From Candidatus Caccoplasma merdipullorum (lineage in GTDB: Bacteria > Bacteroidota > Bacteroidia > Bacteroidales > G3-4614), in assembly GCA_017694415.1 (NCBI GenBank), contig JADIMW010000078.1, forward strand, positions 1 to 54,178: a DNA stretch of 54,178 bases, given 5' to 3'. The notes under the pieces are model-generated. The model searched no databases. It had not been told where the DNA came from and saw nothing but the letters and a program-made list of their open reading frames with translations. This document shows positions 52,364 to 54,178 of this stretch, piece by piece (the stretch's first letter is position 1; each line of letters opens with the position of its first letter). Position numbers and translations under genes: made by a program.

Positions 52364-53398
52364 TTAAATCATTTCGATAAAATCAAAAGGCTTATCGTTG
52401 TTAAATATGTTATTGTAATTAAGCCTTTTTTTTGCAACTTTAATTGCTACGTCTGAGTTGTCTATACCAATCCACTTTCTGCCTAATTCTTTTGCAACTT
52501 TTAATGTTGTGCCGGATCCGCAAAAACAATCCATAATTATTGAATCTTGATTGGAGGATGCCTCAATTATGAGTTTTAACATGTTTTCGTTTTTTTGTGT
52601 AGGAAAATCTGGATACATCGGATCTTTGAATTCCCAAATATCTTGAGCTTTTTTCCCTATCATTTCATCAGCGTAGTTTATTTTTCTCGGATTTCCGTTA
52701 GACGACCATTCAATCAATCCTGCTTGATCCAATGTTTCCAGTTCTGCAACAGAACACCTCCAGTGTCTCCCTGCAGGGGGATATATACCCTTAAACGGTT
52801 TAGAGGTTTCTCCGTTTTTTGTTTCTCCCGGAGCGTGAATAGGAACGGTAGTGTATCTTCGGCCATGTTTATCTATCTTGGGATACCCTTTTGCAAGTTC
52901 TTTTTCCGAATAAGGAAGTCTTGGTGTATTCCAAATAGGTTTGTCGCCTTTTGTATAGAATAAGATCATATCTTTTATATTCCCAAACCCAATCTTATTA
53001 AAGTTTTTCGGATTACATTTTATACGGGTAATATCATTTCTGAAATATTTTATTCCGAAAATTTCGTCCAACATTACTTTTACATAGTGACCAATTTTAT
53101 AATCTATATGTAAATAAAGCGATCCTTTATTTGATAGAAGTCTGTATATAAGTTTTACCCTTACTTTTAAGAATTCAATAAATTCTTTTCCTTTGAGAGT
53201 ATCATCATATGCAATAACAGAATTTAGAGATTTGCTTATAGTGGCAATCCGTCCATCATTATCAATAGAAAAAGTTCCACCGGTCGAAAAGGGTGGATCG
53301 ATATATACTAAGTCTATACACCCCTCATATCCGTTATCAATAAGCCACTGCAGAGCTTTTAAGTTATCGCTCTTTATTAATATATTATTCTCTATCAT
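52364..53398 (-). CDS. DNA methyltransferase, beta class (N6-adenine or N4-cytosine)
   Basis: A 344-residue modification enzyme. The catalytic motif IV is DLVYIDPPFSTGG near residue 30, and the S-adenosylmethionine motif I is MDCFCGSGTTLKVAKELGRKWIGID near residue 310; this order (catalytic motif first) defines the beta class. KGSLYLHIDYKIGHYVKVMLDEIFG and the KNENMLKLIIEASS helix are also typical. DPPF is most often seen in N6-adenine enzymes. Its ATG overlaps the stop of the upstream endonuclease gene as ATGA, so modification and restriction are coupled. The low G+C composition differs from the rest of the window and suggests transfer. Confidence 0.92.
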   Translation of the reverse strand: MIENNILIKSDNLKALQWLIDNGYEGCIDLVYIDPPFSTGGTFSIDNDGRIATISKSLNSVIAYDDTLKGKEFIEFLKVRVKLIYRLLSNKGSLYLHIDYKIGHYVKVMLDEIFGIKYFRNDITRIKCNPKNFNKIGFGNIKDMILFYTKGDKPIWNTPRLPYSEKELAKGYPKIDKHGRRYTTVPIHAPGETKNGETSKPFKGIYPPAGRHWRCSVAELETLDQAGLIEWSSNGNPRKINYADEMIGKKAQDIWEFKDPMYPDFPTQKNENMLKLIIEASSNQDSIIMDCFCGSGTTLKVAKELGRKWIGIDNSDVAIKVAKKRLNYNNIFNNDKPFDFIEMI

Positions 53399-54178
53399 AG
53401 CGAGTACAGAAATTCTCTTAAAACTAAAGCACTCATAACTGGAATATCCTTTTCTGTGATTTTCCTATATTTAGAGGTTCCTTCCCCTTTTCGTGGCTTT
53501 ATATATAGTACGCCATCCATAATTCCTATTTTTATGACTCCGTTTTTAGCGTTAGTCCCTATTGTCGAAATAGCATCGTTAAATTGTGCGTTTTGGTGTC
53601 CCCCTTCATCCGATATGAATTTTGCTTCCCCTATAATGTATTTACCATTAAAACGCGCTATAATATCAACGCCTTTGTCCCTTTTATAACCCAGTTTACG
53701 TATTGCATAATTTAATAGGGCAGAGTCAGATCCGTTAAGTATGGCATTCTCGTTGTTTGAATCAAAAATATCTTCCGATACGGGGAAAACACCAAGGACA
53801 CCGGAATTTACCCATCTTCTAAAAAGAGGACCCATTTGTCTGTTTGTTTCTTTGGGTTCCGCGCATCTTTCAAATAATTTTTCTAATCCTAATTCTCTAA
53901 CTCGACCACATATTCTGTTTACGGTTTGAGGGTTTCTCAAAATGGCACTTGGGTCTTTTCTTAGAAATGGGACGTAACCATCTTTTATAGGGAACAATTT
54001 TAAAGATAGCAAAGCATTTATAAGAGCAGTATTATCTTCCTTATTATACGATTCAACAATTCTTTCCCAAATATTTGGATCTATATTTCTAATAGAGTCC
54101 GGGCTTAAAGGATATACTTTAAATAATTGGTCAAGATAATCTTTTTGATTTGCTAAGTCTATACTGATTTTTGTGAAA
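53395..54178 (-). CDS. Type II restriction endonuclease, Tsp45I-like (5' end outside window)
   Basis: At least 260 residues are visible and the frame stays open to the window edge, so the N-terminus is missing. The track start at 54012 is an internal TTG, and upstream codons continue as NIDPNIWERIVESYNKEDN. The nuclease site is RDKGVDIIARFNGKYIIGEAKFISDEGGHQNAQF, which gives a D...E-A-K PD-(D/E)xK core followed by the G-H-Q-N stretch I associate with the Tsp45I family. An adenine-type methyltransferase follows, overlapping by 4 bases. Recognition sequence cannot be told from this. No control protein is seen. Confidence 0.78.
   Translation of the reverse strand, partial: FTKISIDLANQKDYLDQLFKVYPLSPDSIRNIDPNIWERIVESYNKEDNTALINALLSLKLFPIKDGYVPFLRKDPSAILRNPQTVNRICGRVRELGLEKLFERCAEPKETNRQMGPLFRRWVNSGVLGVFPVSEDIFDSNNENAILNGSDSALLNYAIRKLGYKRDKGVDIIARFNGKYIIGEAKFISDEGGHQNAQFNDAISTIGTNAKNGVIKIGIMDGVLYIKPRKGEGTSKYRKITEKDIPVMSALVLREFLYSL

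Noticed and set aside
53395-54012. 205-residue complete protein in the ORF track
   Set aside because: Position 54012 is a TTG inside an open frame that continues to the window edge, so the gene is partial and not complete.

Overview
The window looks like chromosomal DNA of a gut-type member of the Bacteroidales, possibly Rikenellaceae/Alistipes-like (genus is inference). The signs are a type IX secretion pair (PorU, PorV), Bacteroidota surface lipoproteins, a long LepB, a BtuB/BtuG-type cobalamin locus, TonB/OmpA-type outer membrane proteins, few Shine-Dalgarno sequences, and many matches to the Bacteroidota primary-sigma promoter TTTG-N19-21-TAnnTTTG on both strands.

Layout, left to right. 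1-5988 is a vitamin B12 acquisition operon: promoter, cobalamin riboswitch, BtuB-like TonB-dependent receptor, BtuG-like propeller lipoprotein, a PKD-like lipoprotein and a DUF4465-like protein with a type IX sorting tail. 6066-8497 holds queH, a nucleoside phosphorylase and a DUF4234 membrane protein. 8757-15459 is a complete tryptophan operon on the minus strand (trpL-B-E-G-D-C-F-A). Its leader encodes a short peptide with three consecutive Trp codons, followed by an intrinsic terminator, so it is a classical-looking attenuator. 15511-22668 holds a sialidase-like secreted protein, an OmpA-family protein, a GNAT pair (one fused to DUF2156) and a beta-barrel gene preceded by a promoter lying between two 17-bp inverted repeats.

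22932-34461 (minus strand) is housekeeping: an MscS channel, a small 2[4Fe-4S] ferredoxin, a TPR protein with ribH, an MFS transporter, the dapB-lepB-wbqC run, and a RecB/AddA-like helicase-nuclease with a SUI1/YciH factor. 34614-41218 (plus strand) runs rex, an FAH-family hydrolase, porU, porV and ispF. 41578-46761 contains greA-hit (with a terminator-like hairpin in the greA leader), a seven-repeat propeller lipoprotein, an exonuclease with a glycosyltransferase, efp and rpmH. 47043-51521 has a mannose-1-phosphate guanylyltransferase, two System II cytochrome c assembly genes and a tri-haem cytochrome c peroxidase.

At 51812-51895 there is a tRNA-Leu(CAA). Beyond it the sequence becomes visibly A+T-richer and carries an overlapping restriction endonuclease/DNA methyltransferase pair, with the endonuclease cut by the window edge. 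This looks like the edge of an acquired island at a tRNA. Functional links within the window: PorU/PorV would process and anchor type IX cargo such as the last protein of the B12 operon, and the ResB/CcsA-like pair would supply haem attachment for the peroxidase. No insertion sequence, CRISPR array, rRNA or complete prophage was seen.
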